The position numbers were made by a program, and so were the translations under genes. Shown here piece after piece: positions 28,353 through 39,108 of a stretch of DNA of 64,000 nt (its first letter is position 1; the number at the start of each line of letters is the position of its first letter). The notes under the pieces were generated by a model. The model made no database searches and was not told the DNA's origin. It worked only from the letters and a program-made list of their open reading frames with translations. This DNA is from Thermaurantiacus tibetensis (lineage in GTDB: Bacteria > Pseudomonadota > Alphaproteobacteria > Sphingomonadales > Sphingomonadaceae), in the NCBI RefSeq assembly GCF_015354055.1, contig NZ_JACHTM010000004.1, positions 62,001 through 126,000 on the forward strand, read 5' to 3'.

Positions 28353-29534
28353 ATGATCCCCGTGCTGATGCCCGTCTACGCCCGCTCGGAGGTTGCGCCC
28401 GTCCGCGGCGAGGGCTGCTACCTCTACGATGCCGAGGGGCGCCGGTGGCTCGACTTCGCGAGCGGAATCGCGGTCAACTGCCTCGGCCACGGCCACCCGC
28501 ACTTCACCGCGCGGGTGAAGGCGCAGGTCGAGACCCTCATCCATGTCTCCAACCTCTACGCCTCGCCGCAGCAGGAGGCCGTCGCCCGCCGGCTGGTCGC
28601 GCTCACCTTCGCCGACACGGTCTTCTTCACCAACTCCGGCGCCGAGGCGATCGAGTGCGCGGTCAAGACCTGCCGCCGCTTCCACTTCGCCGCCGGCCGG
28701 GCCGAGCGCTACCGCATCCTCACCTTCTCGAACGCCTTCCATGGCCGGACCATGACGGCGATCGCGGCGACCGACCAGGCGAAGCTCCGCGACGGCTTCG
28801 AGCCGCTGCCCGACTGGTTCCGGGTACTCCCCTTCGACGACCTCGCCGCTGCCGAGGCCGCCATCGACGACTCGATCGGCGGCATCCTGGTGGAGCCGGT
28901 CCAGGGCGAGGGCGGGGTGCGCCCGGCCTCGCCCGCCTTCCTCCAGGGCCTCCGCCGCCTGTGCGATGCCCACGGCCTTCTCCTCATCCTCGACGAAGTC
29001 CAGTGCGGCGTGGGGCGCACGGGCACGCTCTTCGCCCACGAGCAGTACGGCATCACCCCCGACATCATGGCGATCGCCAAGGGCATCGGCGGTGGCGTGC
29101 CGGTCGGCGCGTGCCTTGCGACCGAGCGGGCGGCCGCCGGCATGACGGTCGGCACCCATGGCTCCACCTACGGCGGCAACCCGCTTGCCATGGCCGCCTG
29201 CGAGGCGGTGCTCGACATCGTCGCCGAGCCGGCCTTCCTCGAGACCGTCCGGGCGCGCGCGGCGCGGCTGCGCGGCGAGCTCGAGCAGATGATCCCCAAC
29301 CACCCGATCTTCGAGGGCGTGCGCGGCCTCGGGCTCATGCTCGGCCTCAAGCTGCGGACCGACAGCCGCGCCTTCGTCGCCCACCTGCGGACCCACGGGC
29401 TGCTGACCGTTGCCGCAGCCGACAACGTCGTCCGCATCCTCCCTCCGCTCGTCATCGAGGAGGAGCATATCCGCGAGGCCGTGGCGAAGCTCTCGGCCGC
29501 GGCGGCAGACTACCGGGTGCCGGAGGCCGCCTGA
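28353..29534 (+). CDS. argD: acetylornithine/succinyldiaminopimelate aminotransferase
   Basis: 393 residues. The class III aminotransferase signature [39 protein letters not shown] contains the PLP-binding lysine in [26 protein letters not shown] and [14 protein letters not shown] are ArgD hallmarks. The enzyme converts N-acetylglutamate semialdehyde to N-acetylornithine in arginine synthesis. I chose ATG 28353; a TTG eight codons upstream is possible. It is followed three bases later by argF. Confidence 0.94.
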   Translation: MIPVLMPVYARSEVAPVRGEGCYLYDAEGRRWLDFASGIAVNCLGHGHPHFTARVKAQVETLIHVSNLYASPQQEAVARRLVALTFADTVFFTNSGAEAIECAVKTCRRFHFAAGRAERYRILTFSNAFHGRTMTAIAATDQAKLRDGFEPLPDWFRVLPFDDLAAAEAAIDDSIGGILVEPVQGEGGVRPASPAFLQGLRRLCDAHGLLLILDEVQCGVGRTGTLFAHEQYGITPDIMAIAKGIGGGVPVGACLATERAAAGMTVGTHGSTYGGNPLAMAACEAVLDIVAEPAFLETVRARAARLRGELEQMIPNHPIFEGVRGLGLMLGLKLRTDSRAFVAHLRTHGLLTVAAADNVVRILPPLVIEEEHIREAVAKLSAAAADYRVPEAA

Positions 29535-29537
29535 AGC

Positions 29538-30470
29538 GTGCGCCACTTCCTCACCCTTGCCGATGCCGGCCCGGCAGCGCTCCGGCGGATCCTCGACTGC
29601 GCGCATGCCCTCAAGGCCGCCCGCGCCGGCCGGCCGAAGGGCGCGGCCGACGACGGCGCGCGGCTTGCCGGACGGGTGCTCGCCGCCATCTTCGAGCGGC
29701 CGTCAACGCGCACCCGGCTCTCGTTCGACATCGCCATGCGCCAGCTCGGCGGCGGCACCATCACGCTCGCCGCGGGCGACCTGCAGCTCGGCCGGGGCGA
29801 GACCATCCACGATACCGCCCGCGTCATGTCGCGGATGGTCGATGCCGTCGTCATCCGCGCGCGCGCGCATGCCGATCTCGAGGCCTTCGCCGCCGCTGCC
29901 GACGTGCCCGTCATCAACGGGCTGACGGAGCGCGCGCACCCGTGCCAGGCGGTTGCCGACCTGATGACGGTGGAGGAGCGGCTGGGCCGCCCGGTCGCCG
30001 GCACCCGCTGGGCGTGGCTGGGGGACGGCAACAACGTCGCCCGCTCGCTGATCGAGGCCGCCGGCCTCATGGGCTTCGCGCTCCGGGTCGCAACGCCCCC
30101 GGCCTACGCCCCCGATGCGGGCGTCGTGGCTGCCGCCCGGGCCCGGGGTGCCGCTGTTGAGACCATGGACGACCCGCTCCGCGCGGTCGCCGGGGCCGAC
30201 GTCGTCGCCACCGACACCTGGGTGTCGATGGGCGACGAGGACGCGGCGGCCCGCCGGCGGGCGATGGAGCCCTTCCAGGTGAACCCGATGCTGATGGCCG
30301 CTGCCCGCCCCGGCGCCATCTTCCTCCACTGCCTGCCCGCCCACCGCGGCGAGGAAGTGACCGACAGCGTGATCGACGGGCCGCAGTCCGCCGTCTGGGA
30401 CGAGGCGGAAAACCGGGTCCACGCGCAGAAGGCCATCCTCCTGTGGCTGTTCGGCCACCTCGGCGACTGA
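29538..30470 (+). CDS. argF: ornithine carbamoyltransferase
   Basis: 310 residues starting at GTG 29538. The carbamoyl-phosphate motif appears as [13 protein letters not shown], and the later [14 protein letters not shown], and ornithine-site [18 protein letters not shown] are conserved. It forms citrulline from ornithine and carbamoyl phosphate. The GGAGG of its ribosome-binding site is inside the end of argD. Confidence 0.94.
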   Translation: MRHFLTLADAGPAALRRILDCAHALKAARAGRPKGAADDGARLAGRVLAAIFERPSTRTRLSFDIAMRQLGGGTITLAAGDLQLGRGETIHDTARVMSRMVDAVVIRARAHADLEAFAAAADVPVINGLTERAHPCQAVADLMTVEERLGRPVAGTRWAWLGDGNNVARSLIEAAGLMGFALRVATPPAYAPDAGVVAAARARGAAVETMDDPLRAVAGADVVATDTWVSMGDEDAAARRRAMEPFQVNPMLMAAARPGAIFLHCLPAHRGEEVTDSVIDGPQSAVWDEAENRVHAQKAILLWLFGHLGD

Positions 30471-30502
30471 CGCGCCGGGGCGAAGGCACGGGAGGCACGG
30501 AC

Positions 30503-31384
30503 ATGGCGGACTGTGACCGGGTCTTCGGCTTCCTCATCCCCGGGCGCGACGTGCGCGGACGGGTGGTTCGGCTCGGCCCGGTGCTCGACGAGATCCTCTC
30601 GGCCCATGCCTATGCCGAGACCCCGGCGCGGCTGCTTGCCGAGGCGCTGGTCCTTGCTGCGCTCATGGGGGCCATCCTTCGCCCCGACGAGGGGCAGGTC
30701 ACGATCCAGGCGCAGCCGGCCGGCCGCCGCGAGGCGCCCGTCAGGCTGCTGGTCGCCGACTTCCTCGGCGGCGCCCTGCGCGGCTACGTCTCCGTCGACC
30801 CCGACCGGCGCCTTGCGCCCGAAGCGGGGCTGGAGGCCATGTTCGGCGGCGGCAACCTCGTCATCACCCTTGACCAGGCGGCAACCGCCGAGCGCTACCA
30901 GGGCATCGTTGCCCTCGAGGGGCCCTCGCTCGCGGCTGCCGCCGAGACCTATTTCGCGAACTCGGAGCAGCTGCCGACGCTTGTCCGCCTCGTCGCGCGG
31001 CGCAGGCCCGACGGCTCGATGACGGCAGGCGGGCTCATCCTCCAGCACCTGCCGCGGGGCGAGGCGGGCGGGCCCCGCCTCCACGTCGAGGAGGCCCACC
31101 CGGACTGGGCGCATGTCGCAGCCCTGGCCGCGACCGTGACACCCGAGGAGCTCGCCGACCCTGACCTCCCGCTCGAGACGCTGCTCTGGCGGCTGTTCCA
31201 CGAGGACGAGGTGCGGCTTTTGCCTTCCATGCCGCTCTCGCGCGGCTGCCGCTGCTCGGAAGCCTATATCCGCGAGGTGCTGCTGCGCTTCCCCGAAGCC
31301 GAGCGGGCGGCGATGCGCGGCGAGGACGGCCGGATTTCCGTCGACTGCGAGTTCTGTTCGAAGCGGTTCGTCTTCGCGGTCTAG
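30503..31384 (+). CDS. hslO: redox-regulated chaperone Hsp33
   Basis: 293 residues. The C-terminal zinc/redox switch is complete: CRC (SRGCRCSEAYI) and CEFC (VDCEFCSKRF) in the CxC-Xn-CxxC arrangement. The N-terminal chaperone domain begins MADCDRVFGFLIPGRDVRGRVVRL. Oxidation releases zinc and activates the holdase. The argD-argF-hslO order is typical of Alphaproteobacteria. GGAGG precedes the ATG at 30503. Confidence 0.95.
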   Translation: MADCDRVFGFLIPGRDVRGRVVRLGPVLDEILSAHAYAETPARLLAEALVLAALMGAILRPDEGQVTIQAQPAGRREAPVRLLVADFLGGALRGYVSVDPDRRLAPEAGLEAMFGGGNLVITLDQAATAERYQGIVALEGPSLAAAAETYFANSEQLPTLVRLVARRRPDGSMTAGGLILQHLPRGEAGGPRLHVEEAHPDWAHVAALAATVTPEELADPDLPLETLLWRLFHEDEVRLLPSMPLSRGCRCSEAYIREVLLRFPEAERAAMRGEDGRISVDCEFCSKRFVFAV

Positions 31385-31416
31385 AAGCCGTGGCCGTTCC
31401 GGCCGATATTGGGGAC

Positions 31417-31806
31417 ATGCGCCATGCCCTTCCCTTCCTCCTCGTCGCGGGCGCGCTGCCGGCGGCCGCGGCGCCCGCGGCTCCTGCCCTGCGCATCTTC
31501 GCCGACGGCTTCCCGAGGGGCGCGTGGGAGGCCAGCGAGGGCGGGCGGGGCGCTGCGCGCCGCATGACGCTTGCCGACCCGGCGGCCCTGCTCTTCGCCG
31601 GCCGGGTTCTCCCGCGCGATTGCCGGCTCACGGTGCTTGCCGACACGCCCGAGCGCGCGGTCGTGAGCTGGACCTGCCCGGGGGGCGACAGCGGCCGCAG
31701 CGAGATCCGCCGCGACCATGCCGGCCTCTACGTCGTCCATGCGCAGGGCGTGAGCGGCCGGCTGCCGTTCGCGTCAAGCGCCGAGTACCGGTTCCTCGGC
31801 AACTGA
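31417..31806 (+). CDS. small exported protein, unknown function
   Basis: 129 residues. A signal peptide (MRHALPFLLVAGALPAAAAPA) leads into a mainly beta domain with two cysteines (DCRLTVLAD, SWTCPGG) that could form a disulfide, and an end (ASSAEYRFLGN) reminiscent of DUF3617-type proteins. The family is not certain. I chose the ATG at 31417, where the signal peptide begins, over the GTG at 31390. Confidence 0.65.
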   Translation: MRHALPFLLVAGALPAAAAPAAPALRIFADGFPRGAWEASEGGRGAARRMTLADPAALLFAGRVLPRDCRLTVLADTPERAVVSWTCPGGDSGRSEIRRDHAGLYVVHAQGVSGRLPFASSAEYRFLGN

Positions 31807-31857
31807 GCCGGGCCCTCCCCGGCTGCGGCGCCCGGCGGGCGCACGCGGATGGCGAGC

Positions 31858-31940
31858 GGCCGAGGGCGCGGGGTGGCCGAGAGCGGGGGTGGCCGAGAGC
31901 GCGGGGTGGCCGAGGGCGCGGGGTGGCCGAGAGCGCGAAC
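31858..31940. repeat. five tandem copies of a 16-17-base unit
   Basis: Units of the form GGCCGAG(A/G)GCGCGGGGT begin at 31858, 31875, 31891, 31908 and 31925. They differ only by A/G at one position and by one-base length variation; the last unit ends GCGAAC. They fill most of the gap between the convergent genes ending at 31806 and 32051. No hairpin-plus-T terminator is seen. Confidence 0.85.
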
Positions 31941-32050
31941 GGCGAAGGGCGCGAACGCTGGCGGATCGGGAGGGGCCGGGACCGCAGGCCGCCGCCGCGC
32001 GAGCCTCCGAAGAGCGGGGCGGCCGCCTCCGGCCCCCTTGGAGCCCGCCG

Positions 32051-33076
32051 TCAGTCGAAGTGGAGGTCGCCCCAGGGCGGAACGGCGAGATAGGGCGCGA
32101 TGTCGACGTCGGCGAGGTTCGCCGGGTTCCACTTCGGCGAACGGTCCTTGTCGATGAGCTGGGCGCGCACGCCCTCGTAGAAGTCGTGGCCGGACTTGAT
32201 GGCCGAGACCATGCGGAACTCGCGCACGAGGCAGGCCTCGATGCTGTCTCCGGCGCCCTCGCGCACGCCGTGAAGGCTGAGCTTCAGCGAAGTGGGGGAC
32301 ATGCGGCGGATGATGGCCGCCTGCGCGCGCGCCCAGTCATCGCCGTCGTCGAGCGAGAGGAGGATGTCCTCCACCGTGTCGTGGCTGAAGTGGAAGTCGA
32401 TGCCGTCGCGCAACGGGGTGACCGAGTCCGGCCCCGGGTCGCTGTCGAAGGTGGCAAGCACCTCCTCGATGGGCTCGTGGCTGTGGGCCAGCCGCTCGAC
32501 GAGCACCGGAAGCTCGGCCGCCTGCACGAAGTGGGTGGCGATGCCGGCCGCCTTGCAGGCCGCGCCGTCGAGCCGGGCGCCGGTCAGCGCCGCCCAGGTG
32601 CCGATCTCGCCGGGAAGCCGCGGCAGCGCATGGGTGCCGCCGACGTCGGGGATGAGGCCGATGCCGGTCTCGGGCATGGCAAAGAGGGTCCGTTCGGTTG
32701 CCACCCGGTAGTGCCCGTGGATCGAAAGACCGACGCCGCCGCCCATGGTGATGCCGTCGATGAGGGCCACGTGGGTCTTGGCGCAGGCGGAAATGGCCTG
32801 GTTCATCCGGTACTCGTCGAAGAAGAAGCCCTCCCACTCGGGCGAGCCGGAGCGGCCGGCGTGGTGAAGCGCGACCACGTCGCCCCCGGCGCAGAAGGCG
32901 CGGTCCCCGGCGCCCTCGATGACGATGGCGGCGATCTCCGGGTCGAGCGACCATTCGAGGAGCTGGCGGTGGTAGGCCCGGCACATCGCCCGGTTGAGGG
33001 CGTTGAGTGCCTGCGGGCGGTCGAGCGTCGCGATGGCCACCCGGCCCTCGCGGCGGAAGCGGATCCCCTCGGTCAT
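32051..33076 (-). CDS. enoyl-CoA hydratase/isomerase family protein, 3-hydroxyisobutyryl-CoA hydrolase-like
   Basis: 341 residues, the longer HIBYL-CoA hydrolase branch of the crotonase superfamily. The oxyanion-hole region GGDVVALHHAG and HVALIDGITMGGGVGLSIHGHYRVATERT, with Glu in MPETGIGLIPDVGGT, match hydrolases; the C-terminal extension (FRMVSAIKSGHDFYEGVRAQLIDKDRSPKWNP) is diagnostic. It would hydrolyse 3-hydroxyisobutyryl-CoA in valine breakdown. It overlaps the thioesterase gene upstream by four bases. Confidence 0.9.
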   Translation of the reverse strand: MTEGIRFRREGRVAIATLDRPQALNALNRAMCRAYHRQLLEWSLDPEIAAIVIEGAGDRAFCAGGDVVALHHAGRSGSPEWEGFFFDEYRMNQAISACAKTHVALIDGITMGGGVGLSIHGHYRVATERTLFAMPETGIGLIPDVGGTHALPRLPGEIGTWAALTGARLDGAACKAAGIATHFVQAAELPVLVERLAHSHEPIEEVLATFDSDPGPDSVTPLRDGIDFHFSHDTVEDILLSLDDGDDWARAQAAIIRRMSPTSLKLSLHGVREGAGDSIEACLVREFRMVSAIKSGHDFYEGVRAQLIDKDRSPKWNPANLADVDIAPYLAVPPWGDLHFD

Positions 33077-33528
33077 GCGTTCCTCTCCAGCATGAAGCCC
33101 TCGCCCTCGAGCGGGGTGGGCACGCAGCTCGTGGACAGCCGGGCGAGCAGCCGGCCCTCGGGGTCGTAGAGGTCGCTCTCGGCGAAGGCCACGGTGCGGC
33201 CGAGCTTCAGGCAGCGGCCCTCGGCGAGGATCTCCCGCCCCATCTTCGCCGGGGCAAGGAAGCTCACCTTGAACTCGATCGTGGGAACGACGATCCGCCG
33301 CTGCGACTTGACGATCACGGCGAAGGCGGCGGCATCGTCGAGCATGGCAGCGAGGATCCCGCCCTGCACATGCCCCATGGGGTTGCAGAACTCGGGCTTG
33401 CCGACGAAGCGCATGCGGACCGTGCCGGCAGCCGAGTCGAGGGCGAGGAGCTCCTGGCCGAGGAGTTGCGCCGTGGGCGGGATGCGCGTGCGCATCCGCT
33501 CGAGGAGCTCGGCATCGGTCATGACCAT
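33073..33528 (-). CDS. PaaI-family hotdog-fold thioesterase
   Basis: 151 residues with the hotdog thioesterase core: NPMGHVQGGILAAMLDDAAAFAV (helix with the catalytic-site Asp/Gly region), PTIEFKVSFLAPAKMG and RTVAFAESDLYDPEGRLLA. PaaI-type enzymes hydrolyse hydroxyphenylacetyl- or other acyl-CoA. It sits between murI and the HIBCH-like hydrolase with four-base overlaps on both sides. The acyl substrate is unknown. Confidence 0.86.
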   Translation of the reverse strand: MVMTDAELLERMRTRIPPTAQLLGQELLALDSAAGTVRMRFVGKPEFCNPMGHVQGGILAAMLDDAAAFAVIVKSQRRIVVPTIEFKVSFLAPAKMGREILAEGRCLKLGRTVAFAESDLYDPEGRLLARLSTSCVPTPLEGEGFMLERNA

Positions 33529-34343
33529 CAGGCGCCCCCTCCCCCTTCCAGCTGCGCGATCGTGACGAGCCCCAGCTCCTGAAGCGCCGGCGCCAGCGGC
33601 GCAAGGGGGGCAAGGGGGCCAGTGGCCAGGAAGCGGCCCGGCGCGGGCGGCGGCCGCCGGTCCCCGAGCAGGGCCTCGACGCGCCGCGCGATCCCCTCCG
33701 CCCCGTCGACGAAGGCGAGCGCCCGGGGGGCCGCGGCGGCAAGCTCGGCGGCGAGCAGCGGGAAGTGGGTGCAGGCCAGCACCACCGTGTCGAGGCGCTC
33801 GCCATCCGGCTGGTCGAGGAGGCCAGCAAGCGCTGCCGCCGGCACCGCAGGGTCCACGGGCTCGCCGCGGAGCTTCGCCTCGGCCGCCGCGACGAGCGCG
33901 CTCGACCCGAAGCGGAGCACCCGGCAGTCCGCAGCGTGGTCGCGGGCAAGGGCGTCGACATAGGGCTGGCGGATGGTCGCCTCGGTGCCGAGCACGCCGA
34001 TGACCCGCGTCCTCGAGCGGGCCGCGGCCGGCTTGATGGCCGGGACCGTGCCGACCACCGGGCAGGCGATGACCGGGCGCAGCCAGCCGAGCGCGATGGT
34101 GGAGGCGGTGTTGCAGGCGATGACGACAAGCGCGGGCCGGATGCGCTCGGAAAGCCGGCCGACGAGGCCCGCGACTCGCGCCGAGACCTCGGCCTCGCCC
34201 TTGGTGCCGTAGGGAAAGCCCGCGGTATCCGCGCAGTAGACGCACGGCAGGTCGGGCAGGCGGCGGCGGATCGCGGCGAGCACCGAGAGCCCGCCCACGC
34301 CCGAATCGAGGAGGACGACGGGCCCCGCCGGTCGGTCGGTCAG
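33528..34343 (-). CDS. murI: glutamate racemase, CTG start proposed
   Basis: 271 residues from CTG 34343. The catalytic Asp13 (LLDSGVGGLSVL), the first catalytic cysteine (ACNTAS) and the second (ACTHFPLL) are all present. The only later canonical start, GTG 34298, would remove Asp13, and the frame contains no ATG, GTG or TTG between the stop at 34380 and that point. AAGGAG (34352-34357) lies eight bases before CTG, and CTG overlaps the phaC stop as CTGA. MurI makes D-glutamate for peptidoglycan. Confidence 0.9.
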   Translation of the reverse strand: MTDRPAGPVVLLDSGVGGLSVLAAIRRRLPDLPCVYCADTAGFPYGTKGEAEVSARVAGLVGRLSERIRPALVVIACNTASTIALGWLRPVIACPVVGTVPAIKPAAARSRTRVIGVLGTEATIRQPYVDALARDHAADCRVLRFGSSALVAAAEAKLRGEPVDPAVPAAALAGLLDQPDGERLDTVVLACTHFPLLAAELAAAAPRALAFVDGAEGIARRVEALLGDRRPPPAPGRFLATGPLAPLAPLAPALQELGLVTIAQLEGGGGA

Positions 34344-36469
34344 GCGATCCGCTCCTTCACATAGGGGCCTGGCGCGTCGTCAAGCGGCGGGTAGGCCGGG
34401 TGAGTGCCGGGGATGCGCGCCGGCACGCGGCCGCCGGAGCGCGGCGCGAGCCAGGCGATCCAGTCCGGCCACCAGCTCCCCTTCGTCTCCTTCGCAAGCG
34501 CCTGGAACGCGTCGAGCGTGGCAGGCAGAGGCGTGCCCTCGGGCAGCGTCCAGTGCATGTACTTGTTCGCAGCCGGAGGGTTGATCACCCCGGCGATGTG
34601 GCCCGAGCCTGCCAGCACGAACCGCACCGGGCCCTTCAGCTGCTGCGTCAGCTTCCAGACCGAGGCGGCGGGCGCGATGTGGTCTTCCTTGCCCGCCTGG
34701 ATGTAGGCCGGCGTCCGGATGAGGCCGAGGTCGATCGGCGTGCCGAGGACGGAAATGCCGCCCGGCTTCGCCAGAAGGTTGTCGCGGTAGAAGTCCTTCA
34801 GGTAGGCGAGGTGCCACTTCGCGGGCACGTTGGTGGGGTCGGAGTTCCAGTAGAGCAGGTCGAAGGGCACGTACTCCTTTCCCAGCATGTAGTTGTTGAC
34901 GACGTAGTTCCACAGGAGGTCGGTCGGCCGGAGAAGGTTGAAGGTGAGCGCAAGGTAGCGCCCGTCGAACACGCCCGAGGCGCCGAGCTTTTCGATCGTC
35001 GCCAGCATCTGGTCGTCGACGAAGTGGAGGAGGTCGCCGGCGTCGGAGAAATCGGTCTGCGCAGTGAAGAAGGTCGCGGTCGCCACCTTCTCTGCTTCTC
35101 CGCGCGCGGCAAGCAGCGCCAGCACCACCGCAAGCGTGGTGCCCGCCACGCAGTAGCCGATGGCGTGGACCGACGGCACGCCGCAGATCTCGCGTACCAC
35201 GTCGATCGCCGTCAGGAAGCCTTCCTCGACATAGGTGTCGAGCGTGGCGTCGGCCGTCTTCTCCGAGGCCTGGGCCCAGGAGACGACGAAGACGGAGAGG
35301 CCCTGGTCCACCGCCCAGCGGATGAAGCTCTTCTCCGGCGTGAGGTCGAGGATGTAGAATTTGTTGATCCACGGCGGAAAGATCAGGAGCGGGACCTCGA
35401 AGACCGTCTCCGTTGTCGGCTGGTAGTGGATGAGCTCGAACATCCGGTTGCGGAAGACGACCTTGCCCGGCGTTGCCGCCACGTTGCGGCCCACCTCGAA
35501 GGCCGTCTCGTCGGTCATCGTGAGCTTGCCCTGGGCAAGGTCGCGCGCGAGGTTCTCGAGGCCCTTCACCAGGCTCTGGCCGCCCGTCTCCTGCGCCCGG
35601 CGCAGCACCTCCGGGTTGAGGAGGGCGAAGTTCGCCGGGCTCATCGCCTCGACGAGCTGGCGGGTGTGGAAGCGCAGCCGCTCCGCCATGCCGGGCGACA
35701 GCTTGTCGAACACGTGCGTGCCCTCGAGCGCGTGGTGGGCGGCGAGCAGGTAGCTCTTGCGCAGGAGGTCGAAGACCGGGTTGGCCTCCCAGGCCTCGCC
35801 GCTGAACCGCGGATCGTTCGTCCTGACGTTGGGGGGCAGGCTGCTCGGCCGTCCGGCCACGAAGTCGGACCAGAGCCGGAGCTGGTCGGCCCACCAGTCC
35901 CCGGCGAGCTTGGCGAGCTCGGCGGTCGGGGCCTTGCCGGCCTCGTCGAGCGCCGCGCGGCCGAGCTCGGCGAGCTGGCCGAGCGGCTCGAACCAGGCCG
36001 CATAACCGCCGGGCGGCGCGGACGGGAGCGGGGGCGCGGTCTCCAGCGCCTTCGTCAAGGCCTCGAGGAGCGCGCGGTTCGTCTCGGCGAGCGCGCCGAG
36101 CATGGCCTCGAAGGCGGCGAGCGGCGTTGACCCGGCCGTCCCTGCCTCGGGCGCCGGCTCTGGCCGGGCGCCCGCGCCAGCTTCGGCAGCGGCCGTCGCG
36201 CCGGTCTCGGCACCCTCCGCGGGCGGCGGGCTCTCCGCGGCAACTGGTGCGCCTGCCGCCGGGGGTGCGACCGGCGCGGGTGCCTCGGCTGGAGCCGCCC
36301 CCGGCGCGGGGGGTGCAACCGGCTCGGGCGCCGGAGCTGCCGCCGCCTGCGCGGCGGCCTTGCGTGCCCCGGCCTTGGTGCGCGGGCCAGCAGGCCCCCG
36401 CGTCCTTCCTCCCCTCGGCCCTGACCCGGGAGCCTTCGCGCCCTTTCGCGACCCCTTGTTCTCCGCCAT
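34340..36469 (-). CDS. phaC: polyhydroxyalkanoate synthase, class I
   Basis: 709 residues. The lipase-like box HAIGYCVAGT holds the nucleophilic cysteine; the catalytic Asp and His are in AGKEDHIAP and GSGHIAGV. The N-terminal PhaC domain (about 165-330) and C-terminal hydrolase domain match class I enzymes, which polymerise 3-hydroxyacyl-CoA into storage granules. The first ~115 residues are a low-complexity Lys/Arg then Ala/Pro/Glu segment that makes the protein longer than the usual ~590. Divergent from alaC. Confidence 0.94.
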   Translation of the reverse strand: MAENKGSRKGAKAPGSGPRGGRTRGPAGPRTKAGARKAAAQAAAAPAPEPVAPPAPGAAPAEAPAPVAPPAAGAPVAAESPPPAEGAETGATAAAEAGAGARPEPAPEAGTAGSTPLAAFEAMLGALAETNRALLEALTKALETAPPLPSAPPGGYAAWFEPLGQLAELGRAALDEAGKAPTAELAKLAGDWWADQLRLWSDFVAGRPSSLPPNVRTNDPRFSGEAWEANPVFDLLRKSYLLAAHHALEGTHVFDKLSPGMAERLRFHTRQLVEAMSPANFALLNPEVLRRAQETGGQSLVKGLENLARDLAQGKLTMTDETAFEVGRNVAATPGKVVFRNRMFELIHYQPTTETVFEVPLLIFPPWINKFYILDLTPEKSFIRWAVDQGLSVFVVSWAQASEKTADATLDTYVEEGFLTAIDVVREICGVPSVHAIGYCVAGTTLAVVLALLAARGEAEKVATATFFTAQTDFSDAGDLLHFVDDQMLATIEKLGASGVFDGRYLALTFNLLRPTDLLWNYVVNNYMLGKEYVPFDLLYWNSDPTNVPAKWHLAYLKDFYRDNLLAKPGGISVLGTPIDLGLIRTPAYIQAGKEDHIAPAASVWKLTQQLKGPVRFVLAGSGHIAGVINPPAANKYMHWTLPEGTPLPATLDAFQALAKETKGSWWPDWIAWLAPRSGGRVPARIPGTHPAYPPLDDAPGPYVKERIA

Positions 36470-36579
36470 CGCGTCCTCGCGCCCGTTCGCCGTGCCCCAG
36501 CCCCTTGCCTGCGCCGGCCCGGCTGTTCAAGCGCCCGGCCCTGTGGCAGGGGCATCTCTCCCGCCTGCCGGATGCACCC

Positions 36580-37788
<1,209 letters not shown>

Positions 37789-37791
37789 GCC

Positions 37792-39108
37792 ATGGCCGCC
37801 GCCCTGGCGAACGGACCGCTCAGCGTCGGCCTTGCCGGCCTCGGCACCGTGGGCGCCGGCGTGGTGCGGCTGCTTGCCGCCAACGCCGACCTCGTCGCAG
37901 CGCGGGCCGGGCGGCCCATCCGGGTCTCCGCCGTCTCGGCGCGCGACCGCGCCCGCGCCCGGGGGGTGGACCTTTCCCCTTTCGCCTGGGAGGATGACGC
38001 GACCCGGCTCGCCGCCCGCGACGACGTCGACGTGGTGGTCGAGCTGGTGGGCGGGGCCGATGGCCCGGCGCTCACGCTTGCCCGCGCCACGCTCGGGGCG
38101 GGCAAGCCGCTGGTCACCGCCAACAAGGCCATGCTCGCGCACCATGGGCTCGAGCTTGCCATGCTTGCCGAAACCGCTGGCGCTGCGCTCCGCTTCGAGG
38201 CGGCCGTCGCCGGCGGGATCCCGGTCATCAAGGGGCTGCGCGAGGGGGCCGCTGCCAACCGCCTCGCCCGCGTCTACGGAATTCTGAACGGCACGTGCAA
38301 CTACATCCTCTCGCGGATGGCCGCCGAAGGCCTCGAGTTCGCCGACGTGCTGGCCGATGCCCAGGCCCATGGCTATGCGGAGGCCGACCCTTCGTTCGAC
38401 ATCGACGGGGTGGATGCTGCGCACAAGCTCGCGCTCCTTTCTGCGCTTGCCTTCGGCACCCCGCCCGACCTCGGCCTTCTTGACATCGAGGGCATCCGGC
38501 AGGTGCGGCTGGCCGACGTCCGCCAGGCCGAGGCGCTCGGCTACGAGATCCGCCTCGTGGGGCTTGCCGAGCGGCACGGCGAGGCGCTCGCCCAGCGCGT
38601 CGCTCCCTGCCTCGTGCCGCGCGCCCACCCGCTGGCCAGCGTGACCGGGCCCCTGAACGCGGTGGTGGCGGAAGGGGACTTCGTCGGCCGCCTCCTCTTC
38701 GTCGGCGCCGGCGCCGGTGCCGGCCCCACGGCAAGCGCCGTCGTCGCCGATCTCATCGCGATTGCCCGCGGCGAGTCGGGCCCCGCCTTCTCCACACCCG
38801 CAGCAGCGCTGGCGCCGCTGCCCGCCGCCAGCCCGGCCGCGCGCGCGGGCCGCTTCTACCTGCGCCTTCGGGTCGAGGACCGGCCCGGCGTGCTCGCGGA
38901 TCTCACCGCCATCCTCCGCGACGCGGGGGTCTCGATCGAGAGCCTGAACCAGCCGGCCAGCGGAGCCGAGGGCACGGCCCTTGTCGTCATGGTGACGCAC
39001 GACTGTGCTGAGACTGCGGCGCGGGCGGCTGTTGCCAGCATGGCCCGCCTGCCTGCGGTTGCCGAGCCGCCGCTTCTCATGCCACTGCTGCCGACGGAGG
39101 GAGAGTGA
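37792..39108 (+). CDS. hom: homoserine dehydrogenase
   Basis: 438 residues. NAD(P)-binding start VGLAGLGTVGAGVVRLL, catalytic-core NGTCNYILSRM and EADPSFDIDGVDAAHKLALL with the catalytic lysine, and a C-terminal ACT domain (FYLRLRVEDRPGVLADLTAILRDAGVSIESL) that mediates threonine feedback. It reduces aspartate semialdehyde to homoserine. It starts three bases after alaC. Confidence 0.95.
   Translation: MAAALANGPLSVGLAGLGTVGAGVVRLLAANADLVAARAGRPIRVSAVSARDRARARGVDLSPFAWEDDATRLAARDDVDVVVELVGGADGPALTLARATLGAGKPLVTANKAMLAHHGLELAMLAETAGAALRFEAAVAGGIPVIKGLREGAAANRLARVYGILNGTCNYILSRMAAEGLEFADVLADAQAHGYAEADPSFDIDGVDAAHKLALLSALAFGTPPDLGLLDIEGIRQVRLADVRQAEALGYEIRLVGLAERHGEALAQRVAPCLVPRAHPLASVTGPLNAVVAEGDFVGRLLFVGAGAGAGPTASAVVADLIAIARGESGPAFSTPAAALAPLPAASPAARAGRFYLRLRVEDRPGVLADLTAILRDAGVSIESLNQPASGAEGTALVVMVTHDCAETAARAAVASMARLPAVAEPPLLMPLLPTEGE

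Noticed and set aside
34400-36130. 576-codon plus-strand frame opposite phaC
   Set aside because: Antisense to a well-supported gene, no motifs; long antisense frames are expected at this GC.
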